Below, in pieces: positions 9,733-16,705 of a stretch of 27,070 nt of DNA. Origin of the DNA: an uncultured Nitrospinaceae bacterium. Lineage in GTDB: Bacteria; Nitrospinota; Nitrospinia; Nitrospinales; VA-1. The stretch is from positions 1 through 27,070 of the forward strand of contig CAJWLY010000003.1 of the NCBI GenBank assembly GCA_913043155.1, in the 5' to 3' direction. A model generated the notes under the pieces. That model saw nothing but the letters and a program-made list of their open reading frames with translations, had not been told where the DNA came from and did no database searches. The first letter of the stretch is position 1; the number at the start of each line of letters is the position of its first letter. The position numbers and the translations under genes are program-made.

Positions 9733-10272
9733 ATGACGAATCTCAAAACTCTATACAAAGAAAAAGTGCGGGATCGGGTCCAGACTGAATTAGGACTTAA
9801 GAACGTGATGCAGGTGCCTCAGCTGGAAAAAATCGTCATCAACGTGGGGTTGGGAGAAGCCTTACAGAACGGGAAGCTGATTGAATCGAGTGTTGACCAG
9901 GTGAAGGTTATCGCGGGTCAGATGCCGGTGGTGACCAAGGCTAAAAAATCGATTGCGAATTTCAAGTTGCGCGAGGGTTCACCGATCGGGGTTCGGGTAA
10001 CGTTGCGCGGAAACCGCATGTACCAGTTCTTCGAGCGGCTGGTTTCTTTTGCTTTGCCCAGGGTGCGTGACTTCAAAGGACTTTCTAGGCGGTCGTTCGA
10101 TGGGCGAGGCAATTATTCGATTGGTCTCAAGGAACAGCTGATTTTCCCGGAAATCGATTTCGACAAGGTAGAAAAGGTCCAGGGCATGAACATTACCATT
10201 TGCACTACTGCCAATTCGGACGAGGAAGGTCGATGCCTGCTCACTCAAATGGGGTTTCCCTTACGTAAATAA
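9733..10272 (+). CDS. rplE: 50S ribosomal protein L5
   Basis: L5 binds 5S rRNA with L18 and L25 and contacts the P-site tRNA. The 179-residue product has the family's normal length, with NVMQVPQLEKIVINVGLGEA near the N terminus, KKSIANFKLREGSPIGVRVTLRG in the middle and GLKEQLIFPEIDFDKVEKVQG toward the end. It begins one base after the rplX stop, so translation is probably coupled. In E. coli the S8 repressor site lies near this junction; I could not recognise an equivalent fold here. Confidence 0.97.
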   Translation: MTNLKTLYKEKVRDRVQTELGLKNVMQVPQLEKIVINVGLGEALQNGKLIESSVDQVKVIAGQMPVVTKAKKSIANFKLREGSPIGVRVTLRGNRMYQFFERLVSFALPRVRDFKGLSRRSFDGRGNYSIGLKEQLIFPEIDFDKVEKVQGMNITICTTANSDEEGRCLLTQMGFPLRK

Positions 10273-10319
10273 TTTAACGCATGGAAACTCTTGAAGAGTT
10301 TCTAAGTTTGGAAGGTGTT

Positions 10320-10505
10320 ATGGCAAAAAAATCGCTGGTTGCCAAATCGCAGAGAAAACAAAAATTTCAGGTCAGGGAATATAACCGGTGCCGCGTGTGC
10401 GGCCGGCCGCGGGCGTTCCTGAGAAAGTTCGGCATGTGCCGAATCTGTTTCAGGGAGCGGGCGTTGTTGGGGGAAATCCCTGGAGTTACCAAATCCAGTT
10501 GGTAG
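10320..10505 (+). CDS. rpsN: 30S ribosomal protein S14, short zinc type
   Basis: S14 is a late-assembling 30S head protein. The 61-residue product is the short, zinc-binding form, with cysteines at 24, 27, 40 and 43 (CRVC and CRIC) and the usual ending GEIPGVTKSSW. The ATG at 10320 was chosen over an in-frame ATG at 10281, because GGAAGGTG lies just upstream and MAKKSLVAK matches the family N terminus. The zinc-free form replaces this one under zinc limitation in some bacteria; no second copy is in this window. Confidence 0.97.
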   Translation: MAKKSLVAKSQRKQKFQVREYNRCRVCGRPRAFLRKFGMCRICFRERALLGEIPGVTKSSW

Positions 10506-10540
10506 ATGACCTGCTTGTGTTCTAGGAGTTGATTTTTATT

Positions 10541-10933
10541 ATGATGACAGACCCTATAGCCGATTTATTCACACGCATTCGAAATGGACTCATGGTGCGC
10601 CATGATGTTGTGGAGATACCCAACTCCCGGATGAAGACCCGTATCGCTGAGATTTTAAAGGAAGAAGGATTCATTAAAAATTTCCGCGTACGTGAGGACG
10701 ATAAGCAGGGAGTTTTAAAGATTCTTCTGAAGTATCACAACGGGGACGCCACTATCCGAGGTATCCGGAGGATAAGTAAGCCGGGCCGAAGAACCTATGT
10801 TCCTGCAAGGGACATTCCCAGGGTTTTGAACGGGCTCGGTATCGCAATTATTTCCACTTCCACCGGGGTCATGACCGACCAGGTATGCCGGGAAAAAGGC
10901 GTCGGCGGTGAAGTTGTGGGTTACGTCTGGTAA
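10541..10933 (+). CDS. rpsH: 30S ribosomal protein S8
   Basis: S8 binds helix 21 of 16S rRNA and in E. coli represses the spc operon. The 130-residue product starts (M)MTDPIADLFTRIRNG and ends with the conserved STSTGVMTDQ and GGEVVGYVW. ATG at 10541 is preferred, with TAGGAG 12 nt upstream; a second ATG at 10544 is also possible and is somewhat closer to the family consensus. An in-frame TTG at 10529 abuts the Shine-Dalgarno and is unlikely. Confidence 0.96.
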   Translation: MMTDPIADLFTRIRNGLMVRHDVVEIPNSRMKTRIAEILKEEGFIKNFRVREDDKQGVLKILLKYHNGDATIRGIRRISKPGRRTYVPARDIPRVLNGLGIAIISTSTGVMTDQVCREKGVGGEVVGYVW

Positions 10934-10942
10934 GAGAGCGTT

Positions 10943-11494
10943 ATGTCTAGAGTTGGAAAACAGCCGATACCGGTTCCCACCGGAGTCGAATGCAAGATGG
11001 TAGGAACCCTGTTCAAGGTAGGGGGTCCTAAAGGGCAGCTCGAGCGAAAGCTTCATGCCAACATGAAAGTTGAAATTAGTAATGATCAGGTGGTTGTCAC
11101 GCGTCCTTCCAACGGGCGGATCGATCGGTCGTTGCACGGGTTGACGCGCACGCTTATCAATAACATGGTTGTGGGTGTGACCGATGGGTTTTCTAAAAGC
11201 CTCTCTATCGTCGGCGTGGGATACAAGGTGGAGTTGAAGGGAAAGAATCTAAACCTAAGCCTGGGATATTCCCACCCTATTGATTTTCCGGCGCCCAAGG
11301 GAATTGAGTTTGAAGTGGACAGCAAAAAAAATACGATTGCGGTTAAGGGAATCAATAAACAGCAGGTGGGGCAAACTGCTGCTGAGATCAGAATGTTAAG
11401 GCCGCCGGAGCCCTACAAGGGCAAGGGGGTCATGTACGTCAACGAGAGAATCAAAAGAAAAGCCGGTAAAACCGCGGTTGGAACGGGGGCTTAA
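10943..11494 (+). CDS. rplF: 50S ribosomal protein L6
   Basis: L6 lies near the sarcin-ricin loop and the GTPase-associated centre. The 183-residue product begins MSRVGKQPIPVPTGVE and ends with the signature RPPEPYKGKGVMYVNE and RIKRKAGKTA. Two L6 repeats are complete and length is normal. GAGAG precedes the ATG, 9 nt after rpsH. The rplR ATG follows 10 nt after its stop. Confidence 0.97.
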   Translation: MSRVGKQPIPVPTGVECKMVGTLFKVGGPKGQLERKLHANMKVEISNDQVVVTRPSNGRIDRSLHGLTRTLINNMVVGVTDGFSKSLSIVGVGYKVELKGKNLNLSLGYSHPIDFPAPKGIEFEVDSKKNTIAVKGINKQQVGQTAAEIRMLRPPEPYKGKGVMYVNERIKRKAGKTAVGTGA

Positions 11495-11504
11495 ACATAA
11501 AACC

Positions 11505-11870
11505 ATGAAAACAGCACTTCGAGAACAACTCAGAAAGAATCGTAAAAACCGTGTGAAACGGCGAGTTCAGAGAAATAAGGATAAGTTCCGCCTTACGGTA
11601 TTCCGAAGTGCCAAGCATATCTACGCTCAGATTGTTAACGACAAGGAAGGAAAAACCTTGGTGTCGGAGTCGACGATGTCACCCGCATTTCGGCAACAGA
11701 TGAAAGGTGGGGGTAATGCCAAGGCCGCAACTTTAGTGGGAAACCTGCTCGGAGAAAAAGCGATTCAACAGGGTATTAAGGAAGTTTACTACGACCGGAA
11801 TGGATTCATCTATGCCGGCCGGGTAAAGGCCCTGGCTGACGGGGTTAGGGGAAAAGGAGTCAAGTTCTAA
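11505..11870 (+). CDS. rplR: 50S ribosomal protein L18
   Basis: L18 carries 5S rRNA into the central protuberance together with L5. The 121-residue product has RLTVFRSAKHIYAQIVND in the N-terminal half and ends with FIYAGRVKALADGVRGKGVKF, both typical. The ATG at 11505 was preferred to an in-frame ATG at 11478 that would overlap rplF by 17 nt and add nine atypical residues. No strong ribosome binding site is visible, so coupling to rplF is likely. Confidence 0.96.
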   Translation: MKTALREQLRKNRKNRVKRRVQRNKDKFRLTVFRSAKHIYAQIVNDKEGKTLVSESTMSPAFRQQMKGGGNAKAATLVGNLLGEKAIQQGIKEVYYDRNGFIYAGRVKALADGVRGKGVKF

Positions 11871-11910
11871 TAACGGGCCGCCAGAGCCGGTGGTGTTTGG
11901 GAGGCGATAA

Positions 11911-12408
11911 TTGCGAGAGCGAGATAGAAACAAACAGGATTTTGTTGATAAGGTGGTCAAGATCAACCGCGTGGCCAAGGTGGTCAAGGGCGGTCGGAGG
12001 TTCAGTTTCAGCGCCTTGGTGGTGGTTGGTGACCGCAAAGGATCAATCGGTTGGGGGCTAGGTAAGGCGAACGAAGTGCCCGAGGCGATTCGAAAGGGCG
12101 TTGAAAGGGCCAAAAGGGACATGATTAAAGTTTGCTTAGATGGGGGCACCATCCCGCATGAAGTAGTCGGGGCATACGGTGCAGGCCGGGTGCTTATGAA
12201 GCCTGCATCTCGCGGGACGGGGCTGATCGCCGGTGGTGCCGTGCGTGCCGTACTGGAGGCGGTGGGTATTAAAGATGTTTTGACAAAGAGCCTGCGCACC
12301 AATAACCCACACAATGTGGTCAAGGCTACGATCGAGGGGCTGACCAACTTGCGTGATGCAGCACATTACGCCGCGGTACGGGGTAAGGTAAAAGCCAACG
12401 TTTCTTGA
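11911..12408 (+). CDS. rpsE: 30S ribosomal protein S5
   Basis: S5 lines the mRNA entry channel and influences decoding accuracy. The 165-residue product contains the double-stranded RNA-binding N-terminal domain (VDKVVKINRVAKVVKGGRRF then SALVVVGDRKGSIGWGLGKA) and the C-terminal block with GTGLIAGGAVRAVLEAVGIKD. It starts with TTG at 11911, fixed by GGGAGG 6 nt upstream. The next gene is rplO directly; the rpmD gene that often sits here is absent. Confidence 0.96.
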   Translation: MRERDRNKQDFVDKVVKINRVAKVVKGGRRFSFSALVVVGDRKGSIGWGLGKANEVPEAIRKGVERAKRDMIKVCLDGGTIPHEVVGAYGAGRVLMKPASRGTGLIAGGAVRAVLEAVGIKDVLTKSLRTNNPHNVVKATIEGLTNLRDAAHYAAVRGKVKANVS

Positions 12409-12419
12409 ATGAGAGCGAA

Positions 12420-12857
12420 ATGAAATTATCAGAATTGGAAGCGGTCCCGGGTAGCCGCAAAAATAGAAAGCGAATCGGCAGAGGGATTGGTTCGGGAACT
12501 GGCAAGACCTCCGGTAGGGGGCAGAAGGGGCAGAAATCCCGGTCGGGGGGAAACCCGCATCCCTGGTTTGAGGGGGGGCAGATGCCTCTGTATCGGCGGT
12601 TGCCTAAGCGGGGGTTCACCAACATTTTCAAGAAAAGTTTCGAAATTGTTAATGTCAGCCAGTTGGCCGATCTTGGCGGAGACGGTCCTATCACTCCCGA
12701 GGTGCTGAAGGAAAAAGGCCTGATCCGCAAAGGGGAGGCGGTAAAGATTCTGGGTAATGGCGAATTGACCGGTAAGGTAACAGTGCATGCACACAAATTC
12801 AGCCAGTCGGCTGTGTTAAAGATTGAAAAACCGGGGGGAAAGGCCGTAACTATTTAG
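12420..12857 (+). CDS. rplO: 50S ribosomal protein L15
   Basis: L15 is a late 50S assembly protein contacting many parts of 23S rRNA. The 145-residue product begins MKLSELEAVPGSRKNRKRIG, followed by the Gly/Lys-rich stretch SGTGKTSGRGQKGQKSRSGG and FEGGQMPLYRRLPKRGF. The ATG at 12420 has GAGAG just ahead; a TTG at 12405, overlapping the rpsE stop, would add five residues and is less likely. Its TAG is immediately followed by the secY ATG. Confidence 0.96.
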   Translation: MKLSELEAVPGSRKNRKRIGRGIGSGTGKTSGRGQKGQKSRSGGNPHPWFEGGQMPLYRRLPKRGFTNIFKKSFEIVNVSQLADLGGDGPITPEVLKEKGLIRKGEAVKILGNGELTGKVTVHAHKFSQSAVLKIEKPGGKAVTI

Positions 12858-14174
12858 ATGAGTGGTGCTGAATCGTTTGGCAATATTTTTAGAGTTCCCG
12901 AGCTGAAAAAAAAAGTTTTTTTTACGTTGGGGTTGCTGATTGTTTATCGGATAGGTGCCCATATTCCCACACCGGGAATTAATTCGGCGGCGCTGGCTGA
13001 GATTTTTGCTAGGGCTGCGGGGACCATCCTCGGGTTTTTCAATATGTTTTCCGGTGGGGCGCTCAGCCGGCTGACGATTTTTGCCTTGGGCATTATGCCC
13101 TACATCAGTTCGTCCATCATTCTTCAGTTGATGACGATGGTTTCTCCCTACTTGGCGCGGCTTAAAAAGGAGGGGGAGCAAGGGCAGAAAAAGATAACGC
13201 AGTACACCCGCTACGGTACTATCGTTTTAAGCATGGTTCAAAGCTCGGGGATCGCTGTCGGGTTGGAAGCAATGAAAAGTCCGACCGGGAGCCCGATTGT
13301 TCCTTCACCGGGATGGTCGTTTCGGGTGATGACGATCTTGACTCTGACCGCGGGGACGGCTTTCCTCATGTGGCTTGGGGAGCAGATCACTGAGCGGGGT
13401 ATCGGGAACGGGATCTCGCTGATCATTTTTTCCGGCATCGTTGCGGGAACGCCCGCGGCTATTTTCCAGTCCCTGGATTTAATGGGGACGGGGGAGTTGT
13501 CGGTGCTGGTGGTTTTGTTTTTGATGGTGTTGATGGCTGCAGTCGTGGGTGCGATCGTTTTTACAGAAGGTGGGCAGCGCAGGATCCCTATCCAGTATGC
13601 GAAGCGTGTGGTGGGGCGTAAAATGTATGGGGGGCAGAGCACACATCTGCCGCTCAAGGTGAATACTTCGGGGGTTATCCCGCCTATATTTGCCTCGTCC
13701 ATCATTATGTTTCCTGCGACGATCGCGCAGTTCATCACCCACCCGTGGATGCAGACGGTCTCCGGAATGTTGACACCGGGCACTATCGTTTACAGCATGC
13801 TGTTCGTCGGTGCGATTTTTTTCTTTTGTTATTTTTATACGGCGGTCATTTTCAACCCGATCGACGTGGCGGACAATATGAAGAAATACGGGGGTTTCGT
13901 TCCTGGTATCCGGCCCGGAGCCAAGACTTCCGACTATATCGACCAAATACTGTCTAGGATCACGTTTTACGGTGCGATCTATCTTTCGTTGGTCTGTATT
14001 TTGCCGGATTATTTGATAAAGTACTTCAACATTCCGTTTTATTTTGGAGGTACCAGCCTTCTGATTGTTGTGGGCGTTTCGTTGGATACCATGCAACAGA
14101 TCGAGTCGCATCTGGTGATGCGAAATTATGATGGGTTCATGAAAAAGGGTCGATTGAAGGGCCGGCGAGGCTGA
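12858..14174 (+). CDS. secY: Protein translocase subunit SecY
   Basis: SecY is the channel of the SecYEG inner-membrane translocase. The 438-residue product shows about ten hydrophobic segments, beginning with the first at about 20-35 (VFFTLGLLIVYRIGAHIPTP), the plug region after GAL SRLTIFALGIMPYISSSI, the GERGIGNGIS-type cytoplasmic motif (TERGIGNGISLIIF), NPIDVADNMKKYGGFVPGIR, and the C-terminal SHLVMRNYDGFMKKGRLKGR. All are typical. It starts directly after the rplO stop with no intervening base, and adk follows 3 nt after its stop. Confidence 0.98.
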   Translation: MSGAESFGNIFRVPELKKKVFFTLGLLIVYRIGAHIPTPGINSAALAEIFARAAGTILGFFNMFSGGALSRLTIFALGIMPYISSSIILQLMTMVSPYLARLKKEGEQGQKKITQYTRYGTIVLSMVQSSGIAVGLEAMKSPTGSPIVPSPGWSFRVMTILTLTAGTAFLMWLGEQITERGIGNGISLIIFSGIVAGTPAAIFQSLDLMGTGELSVLVVLFLMVLMAAVVGAIVFTEGGQRRIPIQYAKRVVGRKMYGGQSTHLPLKVNTSGVIPPIFASSIIMFPATIAQFITHPWMQTVSGMLTPGTIVYSMLFVGAIFFFCYFYTAVIFNPIDVADNMKKYGGFVPGIRPGAKTSDYIDQILSRITFYGAIYLSLVCILPDYLIKYFNIPFYFGGTSLLIVVGVSLDTMQQIESHLVMRNYDGFMKKGRLKGRRG

Positions 14175-14177
14175 TCC

Positions 14178-14819
14178 ATGAGGATTATCCTGCTCGGTCC
14201 GCCGGGCGCGGGCAAAGGAACTCAGGCCAAAATGCTGAAAGAAAGATTCGGAATTCCCCAGATTTCCACAGGGGATATCCTGAGGAAAGCGGCGCAAGAT
14301 AATACCAAGCTTGGAAGACAGGCCAAAACTCTGATGGACGCCGGAAAGCTGGTGCAGGACGATACTGTTATTGGCGTGATCAGGGAGCGGATCGCTCAGG
14401 AAGATTGCCGGAACGGATTCGTTCTTGACGGATTTCCAAGAACCATCGTGCAGGCCGAAAAGCTGGTGGACACCTTGAAGGACATGGACCTGTCGATCGA
14501 TGCTGTGGTTGATTTTGTCGTCGATAGCCAGGTGCTGATCAATCGTTTGACCGGGCGCAGGACGTGCTCCGATTGTGGGGCCATGTATCACGAAACGTCA
14601 CGTCCACCCAGAATTAGGAATGTTTGCGACGTCTGTGGCGCGTCTCTTTATCAGCGGGAAGACGATAAGGAGGAGACGATTAAAAAGCGGCTGGAGGTTT
14701 ACCAGAACGAGACTGCTCCGCTCAAGGAGTTTTATCGAAAACAAGGTAACCTGAAAACCACCCAGGGGTGCGGGTCAGTTGAAGAAATTTTTTCACGGGT
14801 TTGCTCCATGGTGACTTAA
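14178..14819 (+). CDS. adk: Adenylate kinase, zinc-LID type
   Basis: Adk interconverts ATP plus AMP and two ADP in the cytoplasm. The 213-residue product starts with the P-loop GPPGAGKGTQAKML at 7-20, has the AMP-binding segment with STGDILRKA near 30-38 and DGFPRT at 84-89. The LID domain carries four cysteines (130, 133, 150, 153) in the pattern CxxC-x16-CxxC, as in the zinc-stabilised enzymes of Bacillus. The last part is complete. In many bacteria map follows; here infA starts 3 nt later. Confidence 0.97.
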   Translation: MRIILLGPPGAGKGTQAKMLKERFGIPQISTGDILRKAAQDNTKLGRQAKTLMDAGKLVQDDTVIGVIRERIAQEDCRNGFVLDGFPRTIVQAEKLVDTLKDMDLSIDAVVDFVVDSQVLINRLTGRRTCSDCGAMYHETSRPPRIRNVCDVCGASLYQREDDKEETIKKRLEVYQNETAPLKEFYRKQGNLKTTQGCGSVEEIFSRVCSMVT

Positions 14820-14822
14820 CAT

Positions 14823-15041
14823 ATGTCCAAGGAAGATTCGATAGAAATTGAAGGTACAGTGTTGGAGCCCTTGCCCAATGCTATGTTTCGGGTTGAGCTC
14901 GAAAATGGTCACAAAATTCTGGCGCACATCTCTGGAAAAATGAGGATGCATTTCATCCGCATTCTCGTCGGGGATAAAGTGAAGGTTCAGCTTTCGCCTT
15001 ATGATTTGACCCGCGGACGTATCACCTATAGGTATAAATAG
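14823..15041 (+). CDS. infA: Translation initiation factor IF-1
   Basis: IF-1 is an OB-fold protein that occupies the 30S A site during initiation. The 72-residue product has the usual length and motifs: EGTVLEPLPNAMFRVELENG, ILAHISGKMRMHFIRIL and VQLSPYDLTRGRITYRYK. It lies 3 nt after adk, in the slot normally preceded by map, and 9 nt before rpmJ. Confidence 0.97.
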   Translation: MSKEDSIEIEGTVLEPLPNAMFRVELENGHKILAHISGKMRMHFIRILVGDKVKVQLSPYDLTRGRITYRYK

Positions 15042-15050
15042 GAAAAGGTT

Positions 15051-15164
15051 ATGAAAGTCAGATCATCTGTGAAACCCATATGTAAAAAGTGCAAGATCAT
15101 TCGGCGGAAAGGGGTCGTTCGGGTGATTTGCGAAAACCCCAAGCATAAACAGCGACAGGGATAA
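15051..15164 (+). CDS. rpmJ: 50S ribosomal protein L36, zinc form
   Basis: L36 is the smallest 50S protein. Translation from the ATG at 15051 gives 37 residues beginning MKVRSSVKPICKKCKIIRRK and ending in ENPKHKQRQG. The zinc-binding residues Cys11, Cys14, Cys27 and His32 are all present, so this is the zinc-containing form. An AAAGG lies just upstream (GGAAAAGG, with short spacing). It occupies its standard place between infA and rpsM. Confidence 0.97.
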   Translation: MKVRSSVKPICKKCKIIRRKGVVRVICENPKHKQRQG

Positions 15165-15194
15165 ATCTACCCCGGGTATTTTCAAGGAGAAATT

Positions 15195-15566
15195 GTGGGA
15201 CGCATTGCTGGTATAGATATTCCAAGAGATAAGCGGGCCGTCATCGCCCTGACCTATGTTTACGGAATTGGGAAGTCCGTCTCCAGTGAAATTCTGAAGC
15301 GGGCTAATATTTCAGAGGATACCCGTATCAAGGATATGACGGAGGACGAGATTACGCGCATTCGGTCTGTCATCGAAGAGAATTTTGAGGTGGAAGGAGA
15401 TCTCCGCCGTGATATCAGTATGAATATCAAGCGGTTAATGGATATTGGCTCTTACCGTGGATTGCGTCACCGTAAGGGACTTCCTGTCCGCGGTCAGCGG
15501 ACACATACTAACGCCCGCGGGCGAAAGGGACCCCGTAAGACCGTGGGTGCCCGCTCTAAGAAATAG
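15195..15566 (+). CDS. rpsM: 30S ribosomal protein S13
   Basis: S13 forms bridges between the 30S head and the 50S subunit and touches the P-site tRNA. The 123-residue product begins with GRIAGIDIPRDKRAVIALTY and ends with RGQRTHTNARGRKGPRKTVG. Start is GTG at 15195, behind AAGGAGA at about 5 nt spacing. The 30-nt gap after rpmJ shows no structure I would call. rpsK follows 15 nt after its stop. Confidence 0.97.
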   Translation: MGRIAGIDIPRDKRAVIALTYVYGIGKSVSSEILKRANISEDTRIKDMTEDEITRIRSVIEENFEVEGDLRRDISMNIKRLMDIGSYRGLRHRKGLPVRGQRTHTNARGRKGPRKTVGARSKK

Positions 15567-15581
15567 TTGAGGCTATCGAAC

Positions 15582-15977
15582 ATGGCAATAGATAAAAGTA
15601 AAAAATCTGTAAGGAAAAGAACTAAAAACGCGCCTGAGCTCGGGATTGCTCATATCCAGGCAACATTCAACAATACGATCGTGACGATCGCCGATCTGTC
15701 GGGTAACGTGCTGTCTTGGTCCAGTGCGGGGGCCCAGGGTTTTAAAGGGTCCCGAAAGAGCACGCCTTTTGCGGCTCAGGTTGCTGCAGAGAAAGCGGCG
15801 ATCAAAGCTAGAGACCTAGGGATGAAAAAACTGGAGGTACATGTGAAAGGACCGGGTCCCGGACGCGAATCCGCTGTTCGTTCCCTGCAGGCCACCGGGA
15901 TGGAGATTGTGGTAATCCGCGATAAAACCCCCATGCCCCATAATGGTTGTCGAGCAAGAAAACGCAGGAGAGTTTAA
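15582..15977 (+). CDS. rpsK: 30S ribosomal protein S11
   Basis: S11 lies on the 30S platform near the E site. The 131-residue product shows GIAHIQATFNNTIVTIADLSG, GSRKSTPFAAQVAAEKAA, and ends with the signature TPMPHNGCRARKRRRV. The ATG at 15582 was preferred to a TTG at 15567 abutting the rpsM stop: GAGG precedes it by about 9 nt and the shorter form matches the family. rpsD follows 30 nt after its stop. Confidence 0.97.
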   Translation: MAIDKSKKSVRKRTKNAPELGIAHIQATFNNTIVTIADLSGNVLSWSSAGAQGFKGSRKSTPFAAQVAAEKAAIKARDLGMKKLEVHVKGPGPGRESAVRSLQATGMEIVVIRDKTPMPHNGCRARKRRRV

Positions 15978-16007
15978 TGTCAATCTTTAATTCGGGAGTT
16001 TAATAAG

Positions 16008-16634
16008 TTGGCAAGATATAGAGGTTCGGTTTGTCGCTTGTGTCGGCGCGAAGGTATGAAGTTGCTTTTGAAAGGATATCGGTGCGAAACCGCCAAATGC
16101 GCCATTGAGAAGCGTGGATATGCCCCCGGTCAGCACGGTCAGCGCCGGAAAAAGTTTTCTGAATACGGTATCCAGCTTCGGGAGAAGCAGAAGGTCAAAA
16201 GAATTTACGGGATTTTCGAAAAACCATTTCGTAACTATTTTGCCCATGCTGATCGGGAAAAGGGTGTTACCGGAGAAAACCTTTTGAAATCACTGGAATT
16301 GCGACTCGATAATGTGGTTTATCGGATGGGGTTTGCCCCATCGAGAAATGCCGCCCGGCAATTGGTACGGCATAATCATTTTATGGTCAACGGGAAAAAG
16401 GTTAATATCCCCTCTTTCTTTTTGAAGAAAGGGGATGAAATCGTGCCTAGCCAGAAAAAGCTTGAAAAATTTCCTATCAAAACGGCTTTGCAGACTATTA
16501 AGGATAAAACCCAGCCTCACTGGCTGGCTTTTGATCCAGATACCAAGAAGGGGGTTGTGCAGGACTTGCCTACCCGAGAGGATATTACCATTCCAATTGA
16601 AGAACAATTAATTGTCGAGCTCTACTCTCGATAA
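16008..16634 (+). CDS. rpsD: 30S ribosomal protein S4, zinc form
   Basis: S4 initiates 30S assembly and in E. coli represses the alpha operon. The 208-residue product starts ARYRGSVCRLCRREGMKL and has four cysteines (9, 12, 26, 31) making the N-terminal zinc finger that E. coli S4 lacks. The S4 RNA-binding domain follows (RLDNVVYRMGFAPSRNAARQ then LVRHNHFMVNGKKVNIPSF). It starts with TTG at 16008, about 10 nt after CGGGAG. A 71-nt gap leads to rpoA. Confidence 0.97.
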   Translation: MARYRGSVCRLCRREGMKLLLKGYRCETAKCAIEKRGYAPGQHGQRRKKFSEYGIQLREKQKVKRIYGIFEKPFRNYFAHADREKGVTGENLLKSLELRLDNVVYRMGFAPSRNAARQLVRHNHFMVNGKKVNIPSFFLKKGDEIVPSQKKLEKFPIKTALQTIKDKTQPHWLAFDPDTKKGVVQDLPTREDITIPIEEQLIVELYSR

Positions 16635-16705
16635 CAAGTGCATTTGTTTTGAAATAACAACGAACGAACTTTAATTGACCGCTCACCAGCATAACCGGAG
16701 ACCAT

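Noticed and set aside
10281..10319. 13-residue N-terminal extension of S14
   Set aside because: The Shine-Dalgarno GGAAGGTG and the family N terminus both point to the ATG at 10320.
11733..12347. 204-codon open frame on the - strand opposite rplR and rpsE
   Set aside because: Antisense to certain ribosomal genes, with no family resemblance and biased Ser/Thr/Leu composition.
13479..14591. 370-codon open frame on the - strand opposite secY and adk
   Set aside because: It lies wholly antisense to two certain genes, has no recognisable family and a skewed His/Arg-rich composition, as expected of a shadow frame.
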